Positions 26,020 to 34,666 of a stretch of 64,000 bases of DNA are shown one piece after another. A program made the translations under genes and the position numbers. The stretch's first letter is position 1; each line of letters begins with the position of its first letter. The notes beneath the pieces were generated by a model. The model worked only from the letters and a program-made list of their open reading frames with translations. It was not told the DNA's origin and made no database searches. Source of the DNA: Cyclobacteriaceae bacterium (GTDB lineage Bacteria > Bacteroidota > Bacteroidia > Cytophagales > Cyclobacteriaceae); assembly GCA_028281285.1 (NCBI GenBank), contig JANQKF010000008.1:155505-219504 (forward strand), given 5' to 3'.

Positions 26020-26421
26020 CTATCTTTCTAAGCTAGTAAAAATTTGATTGATCTTGTCCTTGCTCAAAATTTTCTGTCCCGTTGATCCGGTTGCTATTAT
26101 GCGTTGATTCACATTTACTTGAATATCACAGATCACCTCATTTTTTTTCAAGCTCTTGAATGTCGCAATTACTTTGACATTTTCTCCAAGAAATGCCGGG
26201 GCATGATGATCAATAGTTAGAAAAGTGCCAACCCCTTCTTCATCTTCTTCCAACATATCTATGACGAACAACCTGGACGACCACTCCATTTCCCTTCCCA
26301 GCGTAAAAGTGCTACATACCTTATGTAAGGTGCCGGTTCTGAACGTGGCAAAATCCTGGTCGGTGACGATGAAGCTAGTCTTCTTCTGATCTCCCGGCTT
26401 AAATAAATCCTTCATAGTCAA
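26020..26421 (-). CDS. Hotdog-fold thioesterase family protein (FlK-like)
   Basis: The protein has 133 residues, the size of one hotdog domain. The pattern THDH-like TIDHHAPAFLGENVKVIATF and the ending ATGSTGQKILSKDKI fits the fluoroacetyl-CoA thioesterase-like (FlK) thioesterase family. The natural substrate is unknown; probably a small acyl-CoA. The start overlaps the tsaD stop as ATGA; a second ATG at codon 3 is possible. Confidence 0.8.
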   Translation of the reverse strand: MTMKDLFKPGDQKKTSFIVTDQDFATFRTGTLHKVCSTFTLGREMEWSSRLFVIDMLEEDEEGVGTFLTIDHHAPAFLGENVKVIATFKSLKKNEVICDIQVNVNQRIIATGSTGQKILSKDKINQIFTSLER

Positions 26422-27431
26422 AACTTCATTCTTGGTAGTGCACTCACTTCCTGCCCCACAAATTCTTGTGCCAAGAACTTGTAATAAGCGGCCATTGCTA
26501 TCATTCCTGCATTGTCAGTGCAATATTCAAATGCCGGGATGTAGACTGTCCAACCCTCCTTTTCAGATAGTCGGTTCAATTCGCTTCTCAATCCTTTATT
26601 GGCTGAAACTCCCCCGGCAATAGCAATTCGATCGATTTTATAATGATCGGCTGCTTTTTTGAGCTTATCCATCAACATTGCTATCAAGGTTGACTGAATA
26701 CTAGCACAAATGTCTGGCAGATTCTCTGTTATAAAATTATCATTCTCCTTTAGCCGATCTTTTAAGAAATAAAGAATAGCCGTTTTTATACCGCTGAAAG
26801 AATAATCGAATTCTGGCATTTCCGTAGACGGAAACGTGTATTTTTTCGGGTCTCCTGTTGATGCATACTTATCAATCATTGGTCCTCCCGGGTATCCTAA
26901 CCCTAATAACTTCGCTGATTTATCAAAGGCTTCTCCCACGGCATCGTCCTTGGTTTCTCCAACGATCTCCATGTCCAAATATGACTTTACCATCACAATT
27001 TGGGTGTGTCCCCCGCTCACCGTCAAACATAAAAATGGAAATTTAGGCTTGGGTTGATCAATAAAATGTGCCAGAATATGAGCTTGCATATGGTTGACTT
27101 CAATCAACGGAATATCAAGAGCCAATGCCATTGATTTTGCAAATGACGTTCCCACGAGCAAGGCCCCCATCAGGCCCGGACCTCTGGTGAAAGCAATTGC
27201 GGAAAGGTCTTCCTTATTTATGGCCGAATTTTTGAGTGCTTCACTAACAACTGGAACGATATTTTGTTGGTGTGCTCGAGATGCCAATTCAGGCACGACT
27301 CCACCATAATTTTCGTGCACAGATTGCGTTGAGATGATATTATTAAGTATTTTGCCGTTATGGACAATAGCGGCAGAAGTTTCATCGCAGGATGATTCTA
27401 TAGCCAATATTTTGATTTCGGAGGTGGGCAT
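26418..27431 (-). CDS. tsaD: tRNA N6-adenosine threonylcarbamoyltransferase
   Basis: The protein has 337 residues, typical for the family. Features include ILAIESSCDETSAAIV at the N terminus, the metal-binding HMQAHILAHF and the C-terminal CTDNAGMIAMAAY. It transfers threonylcarbamoyl to A37 of ANN-decoding tRNAs. Its ATG and the TTG of the divergent TamB-like gene share one base, so each promoter must lie inside the other gene. It opens the operon tsaD, thioesterase, smpB, NlpC/P60, HNH. Confidence 0.96.
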   Translation of the reverse strand: MPTSEIKILAIESSCDETSAAIVHNGKILNNIISTQSVHENYGGVVPELASRAHQQNIVPVVSEALKNSAINKEDLSAIAFTRGPGLMGALLVGTSFAKSMALALDIPLIEVNHMQAHILAHFIDQPKPKFPFLCLTVSGGHTQIVMVKSYLDMEIVGETKDDAVGEAFDKSAKLLGLGYPGGPMIDKYASTGDPKKYTFPSTEMPEFDYSFSGIKTAILYFLKDRLKENDNFITENLPDICASIQSTLIAMLMDKLKKAADHYKIDRIAIAGGVSANKGLRSELNRLSEKEGWTVYIPAFEYCTDNAGMIAMAAYYKFLAQEFVGQEVSALPRMKF

Positions 27432-30400
27432 TGAGTGAGAAAAAATTAAGATCGCAAGTTATTAAAAAACGTATTGTCAAATCAATACTATGGGTCTTAC
27501 TCACTCCCTTAATTTTACTCACCCTGGCAATCGGACTCATCCATCTCCCTCCTGTCCAGAATTACATTGTTGATGAAATCACTCAATATCTAACCGAAGG
27601 TACAGGCTATACGACAGACATTGAGTATGCCAATATTCGCTGGTTCAACAGTGTTGTTTTTGATGGTACCGTGATCCATGACAATGACAGCACTAAAATG
27701 ATCGCCATCGATGAATTGGTCATTTCCTTCAAACTGAGATCCTTAATTGGGAAAAAAGATATAGAAATCAATGAGGCCTGGTTAAAAGGCGCAGAGGTAA
27801 ACCTAAGAAAGGCCGACAGCATTGGGCTCAATATTGACGAATGGGTATACAACATCACAAAATTGACCGCACCTGAAAACCCGACTCCCGGAGAGCCGGG
27901 CTCCTTCGAAATTGACAAGGTGACGCTCCTTGATTCGGAATTCAGTCTGTCTGACATCAGAAGAGACAGCATTTCGGAAGGCTTCGACTACAATCACTTC
28001 CGGGTTCAAAACCTGAATGCTGACTTACTTAATCTCAAAGCCATTAGAGACACTTTTCAAATAGATGTTCAATACCTGACCACACAGGACCAAAAGACAG
28101 GCTTACTCATCCATGACTTGAGCACCTTTTTCCAAATTTCTCAGAAAGGTATGGCATTCTACGATCTCGATTTTCAATTCGGCAAAAGCCGGATCAGAGA
28201 TTCAGTTGTCTTTCGACATAATAAACCTTCCGACATGGGCTATTTTGTGGATAGTGTGGATATAAGTGCCAATTTTGAGCAATCCATCGTTCACACAGAC
28301 GAACTCGGGCTTTTTGCTCCTGAACTCAAAGAGCTGAATGAGTCGGTGGAGCTTTCAGGATATTTCAAGGGAAATGTCCGAAGGTTCTATTCTAATGACT
28401 TTGCTCTGAAGTTTTCAGAAAACACCAAATTGTCCGGAGCAATGGAATTGGATGGACTTCCAAATATTGACCAAACGATATTTGTAATAGACCTTGAAAA
28501 TTCTTCTCTCAAAACGTCCGACTTCGAAGAGTATTTGCCGAAGAACGCGTTCGAGATTAGCGATAAACTTGGTCAAATTTCACTTAGTGGCAACTTTGAT
28601 GGCTTCCTTAGCAATTTTGTGGCAAATGGTGATTTCGAGACAGAAATAGGGGATTTTAGTTCCAACACTCTCATTAGTACAGGAGAAGGTGTGTCGTCTT
28701 ATGAGGGTGGACTCACCCTAAATGATTTTGACCTTGGCTATTTCACTGGGGATAGTATTTTTCAAAGGATTGACATGAACGGAACCGTTAAGGGTTCTGG
28801 GTTTACCCTTGAGGAAGCAGATTTTCTCTTGAACGCGACCATCTCTGAAGTTGGAATCAACGGATATGACTACAACAATATTGTTGTTACCGATGGCAGA
28901 TTAGCGCAATCCTTCTTCAATGGAGATCTGGAGGTTGATGATGACAATTTCATATTGAAGGCCAAAGGATCCGTGGATTTAAGGGATCGTAGAAACCTAT
29001 TCAATATTGACGGAAGAATTCAACGCGCCAAGCTTGATTCATTAAAGCTCACCTCTGCAGATGTATTATTAGCATCAGAGTTTAAGATGGATTTTACAGG
29101 AATCAAGCTGGACAGCATCAATGGCGAGATCGATCTCCAAGATACTTACCTTAAATACTATTCACAGGACATTTTGATGGACTCACTATTTTTCTCGGCT
29201 CAACGCAATGGAAGTGAGCGCCAGGTGGAATTTGAGTCCAACTACTTCGATATTCGGATGGATGGCAACTTCGAGTTCACATCACTGTTGGATGAGCTAA
29301 AGAGTGTGAATGAGCAGTATAGGCTAATATTCTCGAGTCAAATGGGTGAGATGGACGCATTTCTGGCAAATCTTGATGACCCTACAACATTTGACCTGAC
29401 CTACAATATAGACCTACCTGATATCACGCCTATCATTCATCTATTTGACACCGCAATTTATGTATCTCCGAATGCGCAGATCACGGGCAGATTTTCAAGT
29501 GATTCCAAAGAAGACTTCGTGCTTGATGCGCAGATAGACTCTATGCGTTATGCCAACATAAATTTCATCGGCAATGAAATATACATTAATGCTCAGAACC
29601 TGAGAGATAGTGTGGATGTACTTACTCAGGGGTATTTGTATTCCAAAAAGCAAGTCTATGCGAATACCTCAGAGACTGAATCACTTACTGCGGAAGCCGT
29701 TTGGGATGGAAAGCATGTTGACATTCGCCAAACCATAGGCCAGGAAAGCAGTGGCAACTATGCTGAAATTGGGGCAAATATTGACTTTTTCCCAGACCGA
29801 ACTGAGTTGACATTCGAACCTTCAATTCTTCTTGCTTTAGACCAAACCTGGCATATTTCTGAAGACAACATTGTGGTCTTTGGAGAAAAGAGGATTGACA
29901 TTGAAAATCTCAACATTTACAATGAAGACCAATCTGTCAATTTTGAAGGCGAAGTATCGGTATTGAAGGATAGCGCAAAAACATTACAAATTGTATTTGA
30001 AGATGTTGGAGTTGAAAACATCAATACAATTACCAATAAAGAATACTCCGGGAAAATCAACGGCCGACTGAGTGCACAAGACCTTTATTACAATCCACTC
30101 ATTTTTGGTGAATTGGGAATTGATGAATTAAAAGTCGATGACTTTTTAGTTGGTGATGTCGATGGCTCATTACTCTGGAACGACCGGAATAAGCTCTTCG
30201 ATCTTAAATTCGAAGTCACTAGAAACAATCGTAACATCATATCACTCCGGGGAGATTTCTATCCTTCAAAAAGGGCAGAACAACTTGATCTTACCTTGAA
30301 GCTGGACGATGCAAACCTGAATATTGCCGAGCCATACATCGAAGATTATTTTACTCAAATTGCGGGTACGGTTCAGGGAGAAATTGCCATTACTGGTTCA

Positions 30401-31978
30401 CTACGAGATCCTGTATTAAAGGGTAACGGAATGTTGACTGACGGGGCCATGAAAATCAACTACCTCAATACCAATTATAATTTTGGTGGAGAGTTCAACC
30501 TGGACAAGGATATTATCAACCTCCCTTTGCTGGATGTTGTGGATAAAAACCAATCAACACTAAGTCTTTCCGGAGCAATACGACATAACTCACTTCGTAA
30601 TTTCACATTTGATCTCAATGGTATCATGCAGAATTTCAATGTCCTTGATACTGATGTTGATCATGGAGAAGTCTATTATGGAGAGGCCTATGCTTCTGGT
30701 ACTTTGAACCTAAGTGGTGAAGCGAATAATCTGAGCATAACTTCTAATGCTACAACGCAACCTAATACCCAAATCTTTATACCAATAGGCGAATCAGAGG
30801 AAATACAGGAGACAAGCTTTATCAAGTTTGTAGATCGAACCGACACCGTAAGTACTGTAGCGATCGAAGAAAAGGACGAGGTGAAAAAGGTTCAAATTGA
30901 TGGATTGAATCTCGACCTGGATATCAACGTAACTCCAGACGCATACACAGAAATAATTATTGATGCGCAAACCGGTGATATCATTAGAGGACGCGGTAAT
31001 GGGCAATTACGACTCCAGATTGACACTCAGGGTGATTTTCAAATGACCGGAGATTTGGAGATTACAGAAGGGGCCTACAACTTCTCCTTGTATAACATAA
31101 TTACTAAAGAATTTAACATTGAACAGCCCAGCCGCATTTCGTGGTTTGGCGACCCTTATGCCGGTGTAATGGATATTAATGCCTCATACTCACAAAGTAC
31201 TTCACTCGCACCCCTTCTGAGTGACATTGGTATTGGAAATGTCAGTGAAGGAGGCAATGCGACTACCGGTCGTAGGTTCCCAACAAAAGTTCTTTTGAAA
31301 CTACAAGGAGAACTACTTTCTCCACAAATCAACTTTGATATTGACTTCAGTGAAATAAATACTCAAGATTTTCAATTTCAGACTGCGATCAATGCCTTCA
31401 AAAACAAAGTGGCAAATGATGAACAAGAACTCAACAGGCAGGTCTTGAGTCTTATTGTACTTAATCGATTTTCGGAACAAGGCAACTTGAACATTGGTGG
31501 CCAAACAGCCACACAAAACGTAAGTCAGCTACTTTCAAATCAACTGAGCCAATTAATTGCTCAACTTGATGAGAACCTTGAGGTCGACTTTGACCTGACT
31601 GATCTGAGCCCTGAGGCACTGAATACCTTCCAGCTTCGGTTGTCCTATACTTTTCTCAACGGACGACTACGTATCACTCGTGAAGGTGGAATTTCAAATC
31701 TTGTGGACGTTAATAGTATCGCTGGAGATTGGACTGCTGAGTACCTTCTCACCCAGGATGGTCGATACAAAGTAAAGGTATACAGCCGTACAAACTTTGA
31801 TTTACTAAGACAGGCTGGTCAACCCATCAGAAATAATAACAGTACAACAGGAGCAAGTATCACGCAAACAACAAGCTTCAATAACCTAAGGGAATTCTTC
31901 TCAGGAATAGGAAAAAAACGAAGAAATAAGCAGAAACGAGCTTCCAAACCAAATGACTCAGGCTCAGGATCGAACTAA
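27431..31978 (+). CDS. TamB-like translocation/assembly module protein
   Basis: The protein has 1515 residues. It begins with a TTG preceded by GGAGG six bases upstream, and an in-frame TGA lies just before, so this start is well supported. An N-terminal signal anchor (ILWVLLTPLILLTLAIGLIHL) precedes an AsmA-like opening, a very long beta-helical region of repeated strands, and the C-terminal DUF490 domain (WTAEYLLTQDGRYKVKVYSR). TamB proteins span the periplasm and help lipid or outer-membrane protein transport. The C terminus is a low-complexity basic tail. No TamA neighbour is present. Confidence 0.92.
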   Translation: MSEKKLRSQVIKKRIVKSILWVLLTPLILLTLAIGLIHLPPVQNYIVDEITQYLTEGTGYTTDIEYANIRWFNSVVFDGTVIHDNDSTKMIAIDELVISFKLRSLIGKKDIEINEAWLKGAEVNLRKADSIGLNIDEWVYNITKLTAPENPTPGEPGSFEIDKVTLLDSEFSLSDIRRDSISEGFDYNHFRVQNLNADLLNLKAIRDTFQIDVQYLTTQDQKTGLLIHDLSTFFQISQKGMAFYDLDFQFGKSRIRDSVVFRHNKPSDMGYFVDSVDISANFEQSIVHTDELGLFAPELKELNESVELSGYFKGNVRRFYSNDFALKFSENTKLSGAMELDGLPNIDQTIFVIDLENSSLKTSDFEEYLPKNAFEISDKLGQISLSGNFDGFLSNFVANGDFETEIGDFSSNTLISTGEGVSSYEGGLTLNDFDLGYFTGDSIFQRIDMNGTVKGSGFTLEEADFLLNATISEVGINGYDYNNIVVTDGRLAQSFFNGDLEVDDDNFILKAKGSVDLRDRRNLFNIDGRIQRAKLDSLKLTSADVLLASEFKMDFTGIKLDSINGEIDLQDTYLKYYSQDILMDSLFFSAQRNGSERQVEFESNYFDIRMDGNFEFTSLLDELKSVNEQYRLIFSSQMGEMDAFLANLDDPTTFDLTYNIDLPDITPIIHLFDTAIYVSPNAQITGRFSSDSKEDFVLDAQIDSMRYANINFIGNEIYINAQNLRDSVDVLTQGYLYSKKQVYANTSETESLTAEAVWDGKHVDIRQTIGQESSGNYAEIGANIDFFPDRTELTFEPSILLALDQTWHISEDNIVVFGEKRIDIENLNIYNEDQSVNFEGEVSVLKDSAKTLQIVFEDVGVENINTITNKEYSGKINGRLSAQDLYYNPLIFGELGIDELKVDDFLVGDVDGSLLWNDRNKLFDLKFEVTRNNRNIISLRGDFYPSKRAEQLDLTLKLDDANLNIAEPYIEDYFTQIAGTVQGEIAITGSLRDPVLKGNGMLTDGAMKINYLNTNYNFGGEFNLDKDIINLPLLDVVDKNQSTLSLSGAIRHNSLRNFTFDLNGIMQNFNVLDTDVDHGEVYYGEAYASGTLNLSGEANNLSITSNATTQPNTQIFIPIGESEEIQETSFIKFVDRTDTVSTVAIEEKDEVKKVQIDGLNLDLDINVTPDAYTEIIIDAQTGDIIRGRGNGQLRLQIDTQGDFQMTGDLEITEGAYNFSLYNIITKEFNIEQPSRISWFGDPYAGVMDINASYSQSTSLAPLLSDIGIGNVSEGGNATTGRRFPTKVLLKLQGELLSPQINFDIDFSEINTQDFQFQTAINAFKNKVANDEQELNRQVLSLIVLNRFSEQGNLNIGGQTATQNVSQLLSNQLSQLIAQLDENLEVDFDLTDLSPEALNTFQLRLSYTFLNGRLRITREGGISNLVDVNSIAGDWTAEYLLTQDGRYKVKVYSRTNFDLLRQAGQPIRNNNSTTGASITQTTSFNNLREFFSGIGKKRRNKQKRASKPNDSGSGSN

Positions 31979-32008
31979 TTTCGATTTGTGGAGTTACTAG
32001 GTTGAATC

Positions 32009-33310
32009 ATGCAAAAAATCTCCATTTTCTGGTTTAGACGGGACCTGCGACTATACGATAACACCGGTCTATATTATGCTCTAAATGACTCTGATGCCGT
32101 ATTACCAATATTCATATTTGACACCGAAATCCTGGATAAGCTTGAGCACCAAAGCGATGCACGCGTTCAGTTTATTCACGACAGAATTTCAAAAATCAAA
32201 GAGACTATAAATCAGACAGGCTCAGATCTAAGAGTTTATTTGGGTAAGCCACTTGATGTTTATAAAAAGCTAATCTCAGAATTCGAGGTTCAGTCCGTTT
32301 ATACAAATCGTGACTACGAACCATATGCCATAAATCGCGATAAGGAAATCGAAAATCTTCTCAGTTCTCATGGAATAGGTTTTTACTCGTTCAAGGATCA
32401 CGTGATTTTCGAGAAAGAGGAAATAATATCGGATTCAGGAAATGTATATAAAGTCTATACACCCTACTCTCGTAAGTGGAAGGCAAAACTCGATGAAATT
32501 GGAGGTGTACAAATCCTGGAAGACGTTTCTAGTCATCCTAATTGGTTGAACATTGATGCCCGGGAAATGCCTAAACTGGAATCCATTGGATTTCAACCCT
32601 CTGAAATACAAGTCCCTCCGATACAGTTTAACACTGATCTGATCAAAAACTATGAGGCTAAAAGAAATTTTCCATCACTGAATAATACTTCAAGGCTAGG
32701 CATTCACCTTCGGTTCGGAACTATTAGTATTAGAGAAGCAGTAGCCCAAGCCTTAAAGTTAAGCGAAACATGGCTTAACGAACTTGTTTGGAGAGAATTC
32801 TATATTCAGATTCTATACAACTTCCCACATGTAGTTAAGAATGCATTCAAACCGCAATACGACACTATCCCCTGGTCGAATGATGAAGAACACTTCCGAC
32901 AATGGTGTAATGGAACCACAGGTTACCCACTGGTAGATGCAGGAATGCGAGAATTAAATACTACCGGATTTATGCATAACAGGGTTCGTATGGTCGTGGC
33001 TAGTTTTCTCACCAAACATCTCCTAATAGATTGGCGCTGGGGAGAAGCCTACTTTGCCTCGAAACTTCTTGACTTTGAGCTAGCCTCGAATAATGGTGGG
33101 TGGCAATGGGCAGCTGGAACTGGAACAGATGCGCAACCTTATTTTAGAGTGTTTAATCCCCAATCTCAACTTGAGAAATTTGACAAAGACCTAAGTTATG
33201 TGAAAAAATGGGTGCCGGAATATGGCACGGATCTGTACCCGAATCCTATTGTTGAACACAAATATGCCCGTCAAAGAGCAATCGACACGTATAAGACTGC
33301 CTTGACATAA
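32009..33310 (+). CDS. phrB: Cryptochrome/deoxyribodipyrimidine photolyase
   Basis: The protein has 433 residues. The antenna domain opens with FWFRRDLRLYDNTGL. The FAD domain contains TSRLGIHLRFGTISIREA, WLNELVWREFYIQIL and WCNGTTGYPLVDAGMREL, ending with NNGGWQWAAGTGTDAQPYFR. This fits class I CPD photolyases that repair UV dimers with blue light. Subfamily (CPD or other) cannot be settled from motifs alone. It is 30 bases after the TamB gene and may share its transcript. Confidence 0.95.
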   Translation: MQKISIFWFRRDLRLYDNTGLYYALNDSDAVLPIFIFDTEILDKLEHQSDARVQFIHDRISKIKETINQTGSDLRVYLGKPLDVYKKLISEFEVQSVYTNRDYEPYAINRDKEIENLLSSHGIGFYSFKDHVIFEKEEIISDSGNVYKVYTPYSRKWKAKLDEIGGVQILEDVSSHPNWLNIDAREMPKLESIGFQPSEIQVPPIQFNTDLIKNYEAKRNFPSLNNTSRLGIHLRFGTISIREAVAQALKLSETWLNELVWREFYIQILYNFPHVVKNAFKPQYDTIPWSNDEEHFRQWCNGTTGYPLVDAGMRELNTTGFMHNRVRMVVASFLTKHLLIDWRWGEAYFASKLLDFELASNNGGWQWAAGTGTDAQPYFRVFNPQSQLEKFDKDLSYVKKWVPEYGTDLYPNPIVEHKYARQRAIDTYKTALT

Positions 33311-33332
33311 ATCGAATGTGTATCTTTCGGTT

Positions 33333-34205
33333 ATGAGAAGGCTTCTCACCTTTTGCCTTTTAATAAGTCTGTTTCACACTTCCTTAAGTCAGGAAGCGAA
33401 CACAAGAAATAAACGACTTAATGATGTATTGCTCTACGGTGGCATTGGCTATTCAGCCTTCATCTATGGCCTTGGAGAGCTATGGTATAAGGAGCAGGGA
33501 CTTGGATCTTTTCGCTTCTTCAACGATAATTCAGAGTGGAACCAAGTAGATAAAGTCGGGCACTTTTATTCTACCTATCATTTCTCCAGGTTGGGTGACA
33601 ATGTCTTCAAATGGGCCGGTTTAGAAGAAAAGAAAGCAGCTTTTTGGGGTAGTATTGTAGGAACCGCCCTGTTAATTCCTATTGAAGTGTTGGATGGTTT
33701 CTCAGAAGAATTCGGCTTTTCCTATGGAGACATGTTAGCCAACGCAGCTGGTTCAGCCTTTTTTCTGGGTCAGGAACTGCTATGGAATAAGCAACTTATC
33801 AAACCCAAATTTTCATTTCATGAAACTTCACTGGCTTCAGTCAAACCCGACCTTCTTGGGGATGGGTTTATGGAAGAATTCTTCAAAGATTACAATGGCC
33901 AGACTTATTGGCTTTCATTCGATATTCATGGATTAACAAAGGATTCAAAATTTCCAAAATGGCTCAATTTGGCAGTTGGGTATGGTGCTCACGATATGGT
34001 AAGAGCCAGGGAATTTCAAAATAATCTGGAGGGTTTTCAAAGCTATAGACAATGGTATCTAGGCATCGATTTTGATCTTTCCTATATACCGACAAGCAAT
34101 AGGTTCCTGAAAGGATTTCTGCAGGTATTGGATATCTTCAAGTTGCCCTCTCCAACCCTCGAATTCAACAGAAATCAAACAAGATTCCATCTATTCTATT
34201 TTTGA
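33333..34205 (+). CDS. DUF2279 family protein
   Basis: The protein has 290 residues from MRRLLTFCLLISLFHTSLSQ, which makes a clean signal peptide; the five-codon longer start is less likely. The motifs WNQVDKVGHFYSTYHFSR and GFSEEFGFSYGDMLANAAGS match DUF2279, an envelope family of unknown function whose relatives include YfiM-like proteins. The C-terminal half has beta-strands ending in aromatic Phe-Tyr-Phe, suggesting the outer membrane. A TATCTTTC box lies seven bases upstream of the ATG, so the gene could also have its own promoter with almost no leader. Confidence 0.85.
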   Translation: MRRLLTFCLLISLFHTSLSQEANTRNKRLNDVLLYGGIGYSAFIYGLGELWYKEQGLGSFRFFNDNSEWNQVDKVGHFYSTYHFSRLGDNVFKWAGLEEKKAAFWGSIVGTALLIPIEVLDGFSEEFGFSYGDMLANAAGSAFFLGQELLWNKQLIKPKFSFHETSLASVKPDLLGDGFMEEFFKDYNGQTYWLSFDIHGLTKDSKFPKWLNLAVGYGAHDMVRAREFQNNLEGFQSYRQWYLGIDFDLSYIPTSNRFLKGFLQVLDIFKLPSPTLEFNRNQTRFHLFYF

Positions 34206-34666
34206 TTTTGTCCCGTTGGTTTGAACACGAAATATACCAGCGAATCTAAGGACGACCTTATATCAAGTGGTGTTGGAGGTGAAGTGAACAATGAAGATCC
34301 GACCTCTGTGTTGGAAGAGATGATTGTACGGAAGTGACTTGAGATACTGATGCTCAGACTATTGTAACCGAATGTGGGGAAGGCCGCGAAAGCAGTGAAG
34401 GAATTAAGAGAAGAAACCAGACAGGTAGGTGTGCGCCTTGTGGTTTCCGGAATACGAGAGTTCAATAGAAATGGAGAAATCAACACCGTAAACTACGGTG
34501 ATGTACTGGTCATAATCTCAAACAGTTATTCGACCAGGCAGAACTGTGGAATGAATAACACTCAAGCCAGCACCCCTGATATTGGCTTTTTTGTTGCAAA
34601 ACACAACCTTGAGAAAGGTCATGCGTTAATTTGTTTTACAAATGGGTAAATATTCTATTCTACTGT
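34206..34666. other. Non-coding 460-bp gap before the permease gene
   Basis: The two candidate ORFs here (96 codons minus, 91 codons plus) overlap each other on opposite strands, lack recognisable motifs and start signals, and I do not call them. A small inverted repeat, CACCGTA/TACGGTG, lies at 34484-34500. In other Bacteroidota a PadR-type regulator gene often precedes permeases of this class; I see no convincing remnant of one, so this may be degenerated sequence. Confidence 0.5.

Noticed and set aside
34374-34649. 91-codon plus ORF before the permease
   Set aside because: No motif; overlapping ORF on the other strand, and weak start context.
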